From contig NZ_CAKZIK010000081.1 of the NCBI RefSeq assembly GCF_936933875.1, forward strand, positions 1 through 24,243: a stretch of DNA of 24,243 bases. Direction: 5' to 3'. The position numbers and the translations under genes are program-made. Origin of the DNA: an uncultured Chryseobacterium sp. GTDB taxonomy: Bacteria; Bacteroidota; Bacteroidia; Flavobacteriales; Weeksellaceae. The notes below the pieces were generated by a model. That model searched no databases, was not told where the DNA came from, and saw nothing but the letters and a program-made list of their open reading frames with translations. Below, piece by piece: positions 8,210 to 16,544 of this stretch (within the stretch, counting starts at the first letter, position 1; each line of letters begins with the position of its first letter).

Positions 8210-8311
8210 CCGCTAACGATTATTTTTACTAAATTTGATAATCAAATAGTAAAACGCACTAAAGTATAACTAATTGATTATCAAAGTAAAAACTTAACGT
8301 TAGTCAGAATT
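8181..8311 (+). mobile_element. 131-bp palindromic insertion (MITE-like) inside the LTA-synthase-like gene
   Basis: The insert is defined by gene continuity: removing 131 bp restores the reading frame exactly. AATT lies at both borders (8177-8180 and 8308-8311), which fits a 4-bp target duplication. Inside is a long bulged inverted repeat: CTAACG (8213-8218) pairs with CGTTAG (8298-8303), TTTTTAC (8223-8229) with GTAAAAA (8286-8292), TTTGATAATCAA (8234-8245) with its reverse complement (8274-8285), and TAGT (8247-8250) with ACTA (8269-8272), around an 18-nt loop. The first 25 bases are not part of it and may form a small separate hairpin (AAAAC/GTTTT). There is no coding frame. The ends proper show no clear matching inverted repeat, so the mechanism is uncertain. 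Confidence 0.75.
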
Positions 8312-9873
8312 TCATTGCGGTAGATTACTTGATCTACACCAATGAAGTTATCGGAAACATCATGGAAAGTTATCCGGTGGTTCCACTGTTCAGCGTAATT
8401 TTAACTTTTACTTTAGCCGTAACTTGGTTTATTTACAAAAGAACGAAAGACGAACTTTTAACGCTTCCGAATTTTGTAATGAAATTAATTATGCTTGGAA
8501 GTTTTGCAGTTTTATGTGGGTTGAGTTTGTTCTTCATCCCAAAACTAAGCACCGTAAAAGCTTCGAATACTTTTGCTGCAGAAATTCAGGCGAATGGTTT
8601 CCCTAAATTTTATCACGCTTTTACGCATAACGAACTCGATTACTTTCAGTTTTATCCAACTTTGGATGAAAAGGTTGCAGAGCAGAAATTTTTGCAACAG
8701 TTTCAGCCATCCACTTTATCAAGATCTGTTGTTTCTGCGAATCCTGAAATGAAGAAAAACGTTGTTTTAATTTCCATAGAATCACTTTCCGCAGATTTTC
8801 TGGAACATTATGGAAACGATAAAAAAATCACACCTTTCCTCGACAGTTTAGCGGATAAATCTTTAATGTTCACCAATCTATACGCAACCGGAAACAGAAC
8901 CGTTCGTGGTTTGGAAGCGTTGACGCTTTGTATTCCTCCAACCGCTGGAGAAAGTATTATTAAAAGGGAAAACGATAAAAATAAATTTACGACCGGAAGC
9001 GTTTTCAAATCGAAAGGTTATGAAGTGAAATTTTTGTACGGAGGCTACAGTTACTTCGACAATATGAAAGATTTCTACGAAGGAAACGGCTACGGAATTG
9101 TGGACAGAGACAGCTTTAAACCGGAAGAAATTACATTTGCCAATGTTTGGGGAGTTGCGGATGAAGATATGGCAAAAAAAGCCATTACTGTGATGAATGC
9201 GGAAGCTAAAACCGGAAAACCATTCTTTAATCATTGGATGACGGTTTCCAATCACAGACCTTTCACGTATCCGGAAGGCAGAATTGATATTCCCGGAACC
9301 GCAAAATCTCGTGAGGGCGGTGTAAAATACACGGATTATTCTTTGCGAAAATTTTTCGCCATGGCGAAAAAACAGGATTGGTATGAAAACACAGTTTTTG
9401 TTATTATTTCGGATCATTGTGCTTCGAGTGCGGGTAAAACAGAACTTCCAATGGACAAATACAGAATTCCGGCGATGATTTTTTCTGAAGGATTTATTCA
9501 GCCACAAAAATTTGATGGCTTGATGTCGCAAATTGATGTGATGCCTACTTTATTCGGTTTGCTCAACTTTAATTATCAGTCTAAATTTTTAGGTCAGGAC
9601 GTTTTCAGCCAAAATTTTGTTCCAAAAGCGTATGTGGCGACGTATCAGGATTTAGGGTTGATTAAAGACAATCATTTAACGATTATTTCGCCAACGAAAA
9701 ACGTGAAGCAATATTCTTTGAAACTGCAGCCATCCAGTCTTCCTGAAAATTTTAAACTGAAATACGATGAAATTCCTGTTGCACAACCTAAGAAAACTTT
9801 GGTTGACGATTGTATTTCTGTGTATCAAAGCACAAGTTTTTGGCTCAAAAAGAATTTGCTGAACAGAAATTAA
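8311..9873 (+). pseudogene. LTA-synthase-like sulfatase domain, C-terminal fragment (split by insertion)
   Basis: This is the catalytic part of the split LtaS/alkaline-phosphatase-superfamily protein. Read from the TTG at 8329 it is open for 514 residues; the frame back to 8311 is also family sequence (F-I-A-V-D-Y), and a stop at 8287-8289 inside the insert closes it further upstream. After one more helix (about 50-70), the enzyme motifs follow, numbered from 8329: S-I-E-S with Glu151 as metal ligand, N-R-T-V-R-G with Thr191 as the likely nucleophile, S-N-H-R-P-F (307-312) and S-D-H (361-363). All expected catalytic residues are present, so the break is probably recent. Members transfer phosphoglycerol or phosphoethanolamine to envelope polymers; the Gram-negative substrate is unknown. 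Restarted translation at TTG would yield an enzyme domain lacking most of its membrane anchor. Confidence 0.88.
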
Positions 9874-9984
9874 TATTCAGGGAATTATATTAACTTTAAA
9901 GAGGAATAATAAAATATTTTGGGCGTGATTTTTGTAATTTCACCCGAAATTAATTTTTAAAAAACAAATAAACTATATACAGTT

Positions 9985-10842
9985 ATGAAATGGACTGATG
10001 ACAGAAGCGAAAATGTAGACGACAGACGTGGAACCGGTGGTGGTGGCGGAATGCTCGTTGGTGGTGGTCTTGGGACTCTTATTATCGCGGCAATTATATT
10101 TTTCTTGGGTGGTGACCCTTCTGCAATTCTTTCTTCGGGAATGGGAAGCGCAACGCAACAGACAGAACAGCGTGATTTAACAGCTGATGAGCTGAAAGTT
10201 CGTGAATTTGTTCAAATGGTGACTGCTGAAAACGAACAGACCTGGACCAAAATTTTTCAGGAAAACGGAATGCAATACCGTCCTGCGAAAGTAGTGATGT
10301 TTGAAAGCATGACACAATCCGGATGTGGAACTGCACAGGCTGCAATGGGACCTTTCTACTGTCCTGCAGACGAAACCATTTACATGGATATGAGTTTCTT
10401 CCGCGAACTGCAGTCAAGATTTGGAGCACAGGTTTCTGAATTTTCAATTGCTTACGTAATGGCACACGAAATGGGACACCACGTACAAACTTTGTTGGGA
10501 ACAACGCAGAAAGTTGACCAATTGAGACAAAGCGGAAGATATTCTGAAGCAGATTTGAACAGAGTTTCTGTAGCAACAGAACTTCAGGCGGATTTCTACG
10601 CCGGACTATGGGCAAGACAAACCGATAACAGAGAAAAATTCCTTGAGCCGGGTGATATTGAGTCCGCAATTTCTGCAGCTGAAGCGGTTGGTGACGATAA
10701 TATTCAGAGACGATCACAAGGTTACGTTAATCAGGAAGGATTTACACATGGTTCTTCTGCACAGAGAAAGGAATGGTTCATGAAAGGTTATAATACAGGT
10801 GACATCAGACAGGGCGACACTTTCAATGCATTGTTGAGATAA
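9985..10842 (+). CDS. Neutral zinc metallopeptidase (YpfJ family)
   Basis: The 285-residue product belongs to the putative neutral zinc metallopeptidase family (YpfJ type). It has a charged N-terminus (M-K-W-T-D-D-R-S-E-N-V-D-D-R-R, characteristic of the family), a Gly-rich stretch and one membrane helix at about 24-42, then an outer domain. The zinc site is H-E-M-G-H at 161-165, with E-L-Q-A-D (199-203) supplying the likely third ligand, and T-H-G-S-S-A-Q-R at 254-261. Two Cys (114 and 126) flank G-P-F-Y-C-P as in relatives. The biological substrate is unknown. It is a single-gene unit with a terminator following at 10866. Confidence 0.92.
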   Translation: MKWTDDRSENVDDRRGTGGGGGMLVGGGLGTLIIAAIIFFLGGDPSAILSSGMGSATQQTEQRDLTADELKVREFVQMVTAENEQTWTKIFQENGMQYRPAKVVMFESMTQSGCGTAQAAMGPFYCPADETIYMDMSFFRELQSRFGAQVSEFSIAYVMAHEMGHHVQTLLGTTQKVDQLRQSGRYSEADLNRVSVATELQADFYAGLWARQTDNREKFLEPGDIESAISAAEAVGDDNIQRRSQGYVNQEGFTHGSSAQRKEWFMKGYNTGDIRQGDTFNALLR

Positions 10843-10865
10843 TAAATTTAACCTCAGACAAATTT

Positions 10866-10896
10866 AATCCTTTCGAATATTTCGGGAGGATTTTTT
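10866..10896 (+). terminator. Hairpin terminator after the zinc metallopeptidase gene
   Basis: AATCCT (10866-10871) pairs with AGGATT (10887-10892) around a partly paired TTCG/CGGG interior and ends in a T-run at 10891-10896, 24 bp after the stop codon at 10842. Confidence 0.7.
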
Positions 10897-10946
10897 GCTG
10901 TTCGGATTTGATGAATTCGCTACCTTTAACCTTTAATTTTTTTGAA

Positions 10947-11556
10947 ATGGCAGCAACCGACCCAAGAATTGATGCTTATATTGAAGACGCTCAGGATTTT
11001 GCAAAACCTATTTTAGGATATCTTCGAAATTTCGTCCACGAAAACTGTCCGGATGTTGAAGAAGGCTGGAAATGGAGCTTTCCGAATTTTATTTATAAAG
11101 GAAAAATTTTGTGTTCTATGGTGGCTTTCAAAAAACATTGTGCTTTTGGTTTCTGGTTGGAAAAGGAAATAAAAGCCATGCAAAAACTCACGAAACACAT
11201 CGACAAAAAATCAATGTTTAGGCTCGGGAAAATTACAAAAATTGAAGATTTACCGCCCAAAGCAGAGCTAAAATCCGCCATCAAAGAAGCAATGGAACTC
11301 ACAGATATGGGAATTGTAATCAAAAAAGCATCACCCCAAAAGGTCGAAGTGGAAATGCCGGATTTTTTTACAGCAGCATTAAAGAGAAATAAAGCAGCCA
11401 ATACAGTTTTCGAAAAAGCATCACCGTCTTTCAGGAAAGAGTATATCCTATGGATTACCGCAGCGAAAACGGATGCCACCCGAATCAAAAGAATGGAACA
11501 GGCGAATAGAATGGATTGCCGAAGGAAAAGGCAGAAACTGCAAATACGAAAAATGA
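10947..11556 (+). pseudogene. YdeI/DUF1801-family protein with a frameshift near the C-terminus
   Basis: The product matches the YdeI/OmpD-associated, DUF1801-type family: an N-terminal domain with Y-L-R-N-F-V-H-E-N-C-P-D-V-E-E-G-W-K-W-S and the K-K-H-C-A-F-G-F-W pocket segment, then a C-terminal domain with F-R-K-E-Y-I-L-W-I-T-A-A-K-T. I start it at 10947 (M-A-A-T-D-P-R-I-D) because a TACCTTTA promoter-like box lies at 10921-10928; an in-frame ATG at 10911 would include that box. After M-E-Q-A (base 11504) the frame turns atypical (N-R-M-D-C-R-R-K-R) and runs to 11579. One base over, from 11506, it reads I-E-W-I-A-E-G-K-G-R-N-C-K-Y-E-K and stops at 11554-11556, the expected family ending. 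One extra A at 11505/11506 explains this. Function of the family is unknown. Confidence 0.8.
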
Positions 11557-11579
11557 TAATCATAAATTCAAAAAAATAA

Positions 11580-12464
11580 ATGAATCCTGAAAAAGAAAAG
11601 TGGGTTTTGCTTGTGGTATTATCAATTATTTGGGGTTCATCATTTATCCTTATCAAGAAATCTCTGGAGCATTTCAATCCTTATGAAGTAGGAGCTTTAC
11701 GGGTTTTAATTGCCGGTATCATCTTGCTTCCAATCGCAATTTCCAACATCAAAAACTTTCCGAAGAAGCATGCTAAATGGCTTGTTTTGTGTGCGCTTTC
11801 GGGAAATTTTATCCCAATGTTCTTGTTTCCCATGGCAGAAACTGAAGTTAGCAGCAGTATTGCGGGAATTATCAATTCGATGATGCCGATTTTCGTGATT
11901 ATTGTGGGAGCTTTAGTTTGGAAATTCAGTACTACGAAAAGACAGCTGATTGGAACAGCGATTAGTTTTACGGGAGCCTGTATTTTGGCACTTTCCGGAC
12001 ATGATGACGGTGGATTCAAATTGATTCCTATTCTTCTTCTGCTTTTGGCGACTTTACTGTATGCCATTAACTCGACCACTGTGAAATCAAAACTCAACCA
12101 TATTCCTGCAAAAATGCTTTCGGCGTTTGTTTTTTCTTTTGTTTTGATTTTGCCTTCGCTTATTGCGTTGATTTTGGCAGGGTTTTTCAAGGATTTTCAT
12201 GCGGATAAAAATCTGTTTGTAGGACTGGGCTTTGTGAGTTTGCTCTCTATTTTCGGAACGGGCTTGGCGATGATGATGAATTACCGGTTACTGAATATTT
12301 CTTCGCCATTATTTGCTTCCACCGTAACTTTACTCATGCCGATTGTGGCCGTTATTTGGGGAATTCTTGATGGTGAAAAATTAACCTTGATGCAGGGAAT
12401 TGGCGGCGTTATTATTTTAGCCGGACTGATTTTTTTACGAAGTAAACCAGCAGTTTTAAAATAA
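11580..12464 (+). CDS. EamA-family (DMT superfamily) transporter
   Basis: The 294-residue product has ten hydrophobic helices arranged as two EamA repeats, the first starting W-V-L-L-V-V-L-S-I-I-W-G-S-S-F-I-L-I-K and the second after the L-L-L-A-T-L-L-Y-A-I-N-S-T-T region. The W-G-S-S-F motif in helix 1 and the P-I-V-A-V-I-W-G-I-L-D-G-E segment near residue 260 are typical of drug/metabolite exporters of the inner membrane. The transported compound cannot be told from sequence. It starts right after the longer reading of the frameshifted YdeI-like gene and converges with the TPR gene at a shared terminator that covers its own stop codon. Confidence 0.9.
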   Translation: MNPEKEKWVLLVVLSIIWGSSFILIKKSLEHFNPYEVGALRVLIAGIILLPIAISNIKNFPKKHAKWLVLCALSGNFIPMFLFPMAETEVSSSIAGIINSMMPIFVIIVGALVWKFSTTKRQLIGTAISFTGACILALSGHDDGGFKLIPILLLLLATLLYAINSTTVKSKLNHIPAKMLSAFVFSFVLILPSLIALILAGFFKDFHADKNLFVGLGFVSLLSIFGTGLAMMMNYRLLNISSPLFASTVTLLMPIVAVIWGILDGEKLTLMQGIGGVIILAGLIFLRSKPAVLK

Positions 12465-12500
12465 AGAAAAACGCATCTATTTGATGCGTTTTTCTTTATT
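12460..12500. terminator. Bidirectional terminator between convergent EamA and TPR genes
   Basis: An 18-bp perfect inverted repeat (AATAAAGAAAAACGCATC, 12460-12477, and its complement 12483-12500) encloses a 5-nt loop. T-rich arms follow the GC core CGCATC/GATGCG in both directions. The stop codons of both convergent genes (12462-12464 on +, 12496-12498 on -) lie inside the arms. Confidence 0.9.
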
Positions 12501-13866
12501 TCTTTTTCGCCTTTACTTTGGAGGCTTCTTCTTTAATGAACGGATATTTCTGCTGCATATCTTCCAGCAATTGCGGGTCGAGTTCCAGTGCTTTTTCCAG
12601 AACATTTCGTCCTTCTTTCTGATTGTTCATGTGGAAATAACAGTTGCTCAACTGATAATACAATTCGGCTCTGTTGTGCTTTTTAACGGCTTTTTTCAGA
12701 ATCGTAATCGCATCTTCGTATTCGCCAAGCAACATCAAAACTTCAGAATAAGCGTACCAGTTGTAAAACCTTCCCGGTTCATAATCCACGAGTTTTTTCA
12801 AGCACGATAAACTTTCTTCAAACCTGCCCGAATCAATGTAAAGAAAAGCCAAACGCTTCTGATAATCGAGATTGTTTTCGTTTAATGCCACCGCTTCTTT
12901 TGCAAAATGCAGTGCTTCTTTCATTCCGCCCATTTCTTCGTAGATGTAGCTTTGCTCCATCATCGAAAGGTAAAACTGAGGGTCTTCTCTCAAAGATTTT
13001 TGGAAAGAATTCAATGCCGGAATCAGCTGTTTGTTTTCTTTATGACACAAACCGATTTTATAGAATGTGAATGCTTTTGTGTATTCCAGTTCAAGCATTT
13101 CTTCATACACTTCAATCGCTTTTTTCCAGTCGTGCATCGCTTCGTAGCATGCGGCTTTATTGGCATAAACTCCAACGGATTGGGAATTAATCGCCAACAA
13201 ATAATCGAAACCTTTTATTGCCTGTTCGTAATTTTTTTTGTTGAAGTAAAACTGTCCATACTCGTACCATGCTGTTTCCGAAAAAGGGAATTTATCAAGA
13301 TATGAATTGAGATATTCCATGGCTTCTTCAGGTTTGTTAAGCTGATTGTAGCACAACATCACGTTTTCCAAAGAATATTCATCCTGCGGATCGAACGTTA
13401 AAGCCAGTTTGTAATGCTTCAGCGCACTGAAAGGGTCTTCCAGATTGATGAACTCATCTGCAATGAAATTGTGCAGGAAGTTTTCTTCTTCTTCCAGTTC
13501 CAAAGCTTTTTCGCAATATTCAATCGATTTTCTCGGGTTTCCAAGATTCGAATAATATTTTGCGCAACACACCAGAAAATCTGTGCTTTCCATGGACGAT
13601 TCTTTCAGTTCGTTCATGAGTTCTTTTGCCTGAGCGTAGTTTTCGAGCTCAAGAAGCACTTCAAATTTTTTTGTTTTCAGTTCCAGTGATGTTGGGTGTA
13701 GCTTCAGACCGTAATTTGTGGCCAGTTCCGCGTAAGATATGTCTCCCAGTTCTAGATAATGGATGATGATTTCTTCATATTCTTCGGTCTCGAAGTAGAA
13801 TTCTTCATTGTTTTCCACCATCTCTTCGAACCTTTTTACGAGTTCGTTTTCAAAAAATTCTTCCAA
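12496..13866 (-). CDS. Large tetratricopeptide repeat protein
   Basis: The 456-residue soluble product has no signal peptide or membrane helix. It opens with a Glu/Phe-rich acidic stretch (M-E-E-F-F-E-N-E-L) and then consists almost wholly of TPR units of about 34 residues, for example Y-S-N-L-G-N-P-R-K-S-I-E-Y-C-E-K-A-L-E-L and Y-F-N-K-K-N-Y-E-Q-A-I-K-G-F-D-Y-L. The C-terminus is Lys-rich (S-K-V-K-A-K-K-K). It is expected to be a cytoplasmic scaffold; no enzyme motif is seen and no partner is known. It lies downstream of glmM on the same strand, 119 bp away, with an inverted repeat in its leader. Confidence 0.88.
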   Translation of the reverse strand: MEEFFENELVKRFEEMVENNEEFYFETEEYEEIIIHYLELGDISYAELATNYGLKLHPTSLELKTKKFEVLLELENYAQAKELMNELKESSMESTDFLVCCAKYYSNLGNPRKSIEYCEKALELEEEENFLHNFIADEFINLEDPFSALKHYKLALTFDPQDEYSLENVMLCYNQLNKPEEAMEYLNSYLDKFPFSETAWYEYGQFYFNKKNYEQAIKGFDYLLAINSQSVGVYANKAACYEAMHDWKKAIEVYEEMLELEYTKAFTFYKIGLCHKENKQLIPALNSFQKSLREDPQFYLSMMEQSYIYEEMGGMKEALHFAKEAVALNENNLDYQKRLAFLYIDSGRFEESLSCLKKLVDYEPGRFYNWYAYSEVLMLLGEYEDAITILKKAVKKHNRAELYYQLSNCYFHMNNQKEGRNVLEKALELDPQLLEDMQQKYPFIKEEASKVKAKKK

Positions 13867-13883
13867 TATTTTATCTCACAGCT

Positions 13884-13918
13884 TTCCGAAAAGATGAATA
13901 TTCTTGCAGCTTTCGGAA
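13884..13918 (-). repeat. Inverted repeat in the leader of the TPR gene
   Basis: TTCCGAAAAG (13884-13893) and CTTTCGGAA (13910-13918) form an 8-9 bp stem with a 16-nt loop, 18 bp before the TPR start codon. Each arm is also preceded by a direct CAGC. It could be a weak terminator for glmM (no T-run on that strand) or a leader hairpin; the sequence does not decide. Confidence 0.4.
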
Positions 13919-13985
13919 CGCCTTTAATTATACATTCTAAAATTAGAAATTTAAATTTATTAAATCAATTTTTGTGCAAAACTTT

Positions 13986-15368
13986 TTACGCTAAAGATTT
14001 AATTTTCACAATCATTTTATCTCCTAAATCATCTGCTTCTTCCTGCGAAAATGCTTCTGTGTAGATTCTGATGATAGGTTCTGTATTCGATTTTCTCAAA
14101 TGAACCCAGTTTTTATCAAAGTCGATCTTAACACCATCTACAGTAGAAACTTCCTCATTTTGATACTCTTTTTCTATTTTAGTTAAAAGCGCATCCACAT
14201 CAATATCCGGAGTCAGTTCGATTTTCTTTTTACCCATGTAATAAGACGGATATGTTGCGCGAAGTTCAGAAACCGTTTTGTTTTCTTTGGCTAAATGGGT
14301 CAGAAACAAAGCAACTCCCACCAAAGAATCTCTTCCGTAATGCAAATCAGGATAGATAATTCCTCCGTTTCCTTCACCGCCGATGACTGCATTTTTTTCC
14401 TTCATTAAAGTTACAACGTTCACTTCTCCAACGGCACTTGCGAAATATTCGGAATCCAGATTTCTTGCAACATCTCTCAAAGCACGGCTTGAAGAAAGGT
14501 TTGAAATTGCTGCTCCTTTTTTATTTTTCAACAAATAATCTGCAACAGCAACTAGCGTGTATTCCTCACCGAAAAGTTCTCCGTTTTCGTCTACCAAAGC
14601 CAAACGGTCAACATCGGGATCCACTACGATTCCCAAATCTGCGTTTTCTTTCTTTACCAATTCGCAAATATCGCCCAAATGTTCTTTCAAAGGTTCAGGA
14701 TTGTGAGGAAACTGACCGTTAGGTTCACAGTATAATTTTACCACTTCACATCCTAGTTTTTCCAAAAGTTGTGGAATAGCAACACCTCCCGTAGAATTTA
14801 CGGCATCAACTACCACTTTGAATTTTTTAGCTTTAATAGCTTCTGCATCCACAGTCGGTAAATCCAAAATTTTCTGAATATGAATGTCAAAAGCATCGTC
14901 TCTTGTTTCATATTTGCCCAAATCGTCCACTTCAGCGTAGTTGAAATCTTCACTTTCAGCCAAAGCCAAAACTTCTGCTCCGTTTTCACCGTTGATGAAT
15001 TCGCCTTTTTCGTTCAACAATTTCAGCGCGTTCCATTGTTTCGGGTTGTGAGAAGCAGTTAAGATAATTCCACCGTCTGCATTCAGTTCAGGAACCATTA
15101 CTTCAACAGTAGGCGTTGTAGAAAGTCCCAAATCCACCACATGAATTCCCAATCCCTGCAAAGTTGCGGTTACCAAAGAATTCACCATTGCACCGGAAAT
15201 TCTCGCATCGCGGCCAACAACCAAAGTAAGGTCTTTTTTATTTTTATTGTTTTGTAGCCAGGTTCCGAAAGCGGACGTAAATTTTACCACATCAAGAGGC
15301 GTAAGGTTTTCATCCACTTTTCCACCAATAGTTCCGCGGATTCCTGAAATACTTTTGATTAAAGACAT
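13986..15368 (-). CDS. glmM: Phosphoglucosamine mutase
   Basis: GlmM interconverts glucosamine-6-phosphate and glucosamine-1-phosphate, on the path to UDP-N-acetylglucosamine for peptidoglycan and lipid A. The 460-residue product has the four-domain alpha-D-phosphohexomutase motifs: T-A-S-H-N-P (104-109) with the phosphoserine Ser106, the metal-binding D-P-D-V-D-R (250-255), the sugar-binding G-E-G-N-G-G (331-336) and the phosphate-binding R-K-S-N-T-E-P (425-431). The N-terminus S-G-I-R-G-T-I-G-G is canonical. The enzyme could also be a phosphomannomutase; the G-E-G-N-G-G loop favours GlmM as annotated in Bacteroidota. It is transcribed away from the DUF389 gene from a promoter near 15418-15426. 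Confidence 0.93.
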   Translation of the reverse strand: MSLIKSISGIRGTIGGKVDENLTPLDVVKFTSAFGTWLQNNKNKKDLTLVVGRDARISGAMVNSLVTATLQGLGIHVVDLGLSTTPTVEVMVPELNADGGIILTASHNPKQWNALKLLNEKGEFINGENGAEVLALAESEDFNYAEVDDLGKYETRDDAFDIHIQKILDLPTVDAEAIKAKKFKVVVDAVNSTGGVAIPQLLEKLGCEVVKLYCEPNGQFPHNPEPLKEHLGDICELVKKENADLGIVVDPDVDRLALVDENGELFGEEYTLVAVADYLLKNKKGAAISNLSSSRALRDVARNLDSEYFASAVGEVNVVTLMKEKNAVIGGEGNGGIIYPDLHYGRDSLVGVALFLTHLAKENKTVSELRATYPSYYMGKKKIELTPDIDVDALLTKIEKEYQNEEVSTVDGVKIDFDKNWVHLRKSNTEPIIRIYTEAFSQEEADDLGDKMIVKIKSLA

Positions 15369-15417
15369 ATTTTTATTTGGATTTTGTTTTAGAAAATTCG
15401 TGATTTTTAAAAGTGCT

Positions 15418-15426
15418 GCAAAAATA
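15418..15426 (-). promoter_or_regulatory. -7 promoter box for glmM
   Basis: On the minus strand this reads TATTTTTGC, matching TAnnTTTG(C), about 50 bp before the glmM start. There is no TTG at the ideal distance. Confidence 0.5.
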
Positions 15427-15471
15427 CGGAAAAATGATTTGAGGTGCTGTTTTTCATCTTGTTAAAAAATT

Positions 15472-15479
15472 TAAATTTG
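15472..15479 (+). promoter_or_regulatory. -7 promoter box for the DUF389 gene
   Basis: TAAATTTG lies 15 bp before the ATG at 15495, the usual place for a short leader. The -33 position holds TTT rather than TTG. Confidence 0.55.
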
Positions 15480-15494
15480 TATTAAACTATTACG

Positions 15495-16544
15495 ATGGCT
15501 TTACCCAATATACGAAAAACTTTGCATCTCCCGAAAGAAGAGGAAGAAGAATTCACATTTGCAGAGATTGAAGAAGGTGTTTATTTCCGAGGACATAATT
15601 TGTGGTTGTTGGTGCTTTCGATGGGAATTGCTTGTATTGGTCTGAATATTAATTCCGCCGCAGCTGTTATTGGAGCGATGTTGATTTCACCTTTGATGGG
15701 TCCTGTTGTTGGTTTGTCTTTCGGACTTTCGATTGGTAACAGAAATTTGGTCAATCTGAGCTTGTCCAACTGGGCGATTATGATTGGAACCAGTTTGTTG
15801 GCTTCCACTGCCTATTTTTTAATTTCGCCATTTCATTCTGAAACTTCGCAGCTTTCAAGTTTTAAAGAAGCTACCATTTTCGACTGTCTGCTTGCTCTTT
15901 TTGGAGGTTTTGCTTGGTTTTTGGGAATTATCAGAAAGGAAGCCATTAAAGTGATTGCCGGAGTTGCCGTTTCTACAGCTTGTATTCCACCACTTTGTAC
16001 GGCAGGTTACGGTTTGGCAACGCTGAATATGGAATATTTTTTTGGAGGAATTTATTTCTATCTCATCAACTGTTTTTTTATCGGTGTCGGAACGTGGATT
16101 TTGAGTGTCGTTCTCGGTTATCAAAAGTTTTATTTGGCAAAAGGAAGCAGCCACAATAAAAAAATGGTTGCAGTAATTTCAATTCTTTCAGTTTTAATTT
16201 TAATTCCAAGTATTATGTTGACGATGAAAAAATGGAACGCCGAGAAATTTAAAAATGAATCCACGACCTATATTGAACAGGTTCAGAAAAAATTTCCACA
16301 ACTCACAATAGTCAATCATAAAGAAACTATAGAAAACGGCAAGAAAATTTTGGATATTACGGTTTTGAACAGCAAAAATTTTGTAACCGAAAAAAATCTC
16401 GAGCAGGCTAATTTACTCAACAACGATATCCACTTGAGGTGGCATTATGCTCCCGATAAAACGGATGCATCAGAAATTACCAAACTTCAGCTTCAGATTA
16501 ATGATTTGAAAAGACAAATGCAAGCGCAAAAAATGCGGAACTAA
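15495..16544 (+). CDS. DUF389 membrane protein
   Basis: The 349-residue product carries the DUF389 signature: S-M-G-I-A-C-I-G-L-N-I-N-S-A-A-A-V-I-G-A-M-L-I-S-type helix followed by P-L-M-G-P-V-V-G-L-S-F-G-L, then about four more helices up to residue 240. The C-terminal 110 residues are soluble and end in a short coiled-coil-like stretch (L-Q-L-Q-I-N-D-L-K-R-Q-M-Q). The N-terminus is Glu-rich. The family's function is unknown; a transporter role is only suggested by its helices. It converges with the iron locus: its stop codon shares bases with the stop of the small Cys-rich gene on the other strand. Confidence 0.9.
   Translation: MALPNIRKTLHLPKEEEEEFTFAEIEEGVYFRGHNLWLLVLSMGIACIGLNINSAAAVIGAMLISPLMGPVVGLSFGLSIGNRNLVNLSLSNWAIMIGTSLLASTAYFLISPFHSETSQLSSFKEATIFDCLLALFGGFAWFLGIIRKEAIKVIAGVAVSTACIPPLCTAGYGLATLNMEYFFGGIYFYLINCFFIGVGTWILSVVLGYQKFYLAKGSSHNKKMVAVISILSVLILIPSIMLTMKKWNAEKFKNESTTYIEQVQKKFPQLTIVNHKETIENGKKILDITVLNSKNFVTEKNLEQANLLNNDIHLRWHYAPDKTDASEITKLQLQINDLKRQMQAQKMRN

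Noticed and set aside
8181..8311. Integron gene cassette or attC site as the origin of the insertion
   Set aside because: The CTAAC/GTTAG ends and bulged fold resemble attC, but the flanking bases do not follow the GTTRRRY/RYYYAAC pattern fully, the insertion junctions are not at the G/TT cut point, there is no cassette gene and there is no integrase nearby. The AATT repeat at both borders fits transposition better.
8878..9531. A 217-codon open frame on the minus strand inside the LTA-synthase-like domain
   Set aside because: The opposite strand encodes conserved catalytic motifs throughout; the antisense frame gives a basic, Phe/Ser-rich sequence with no recognisable domain.
9905..9984. A promoter for the zinc metallopeptidase gene
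   Set aside because: TAATTTCA-like and TTG-like words are present, but neither sequence nor spacing matches the Bacteroidota promoter well enough to report.
12907..13305. A 132-codon open frame on the plus strand within the TPR gene
   Set aside because: It is antisense to a clear TPR gene, is rich in Phe and Cys as expected from antisense reading of Glu/Lys/Ala-rich codons, and has no start signals.
15495..16544. Truncation of the DUF389 protein
   Set aside because: At 349 residues it is shorter than some members, but the stop is followed at once by a different, oppositely oriented gene and no family-like sequence continues in another frame. Family length varies, so there is no evidence of damage.
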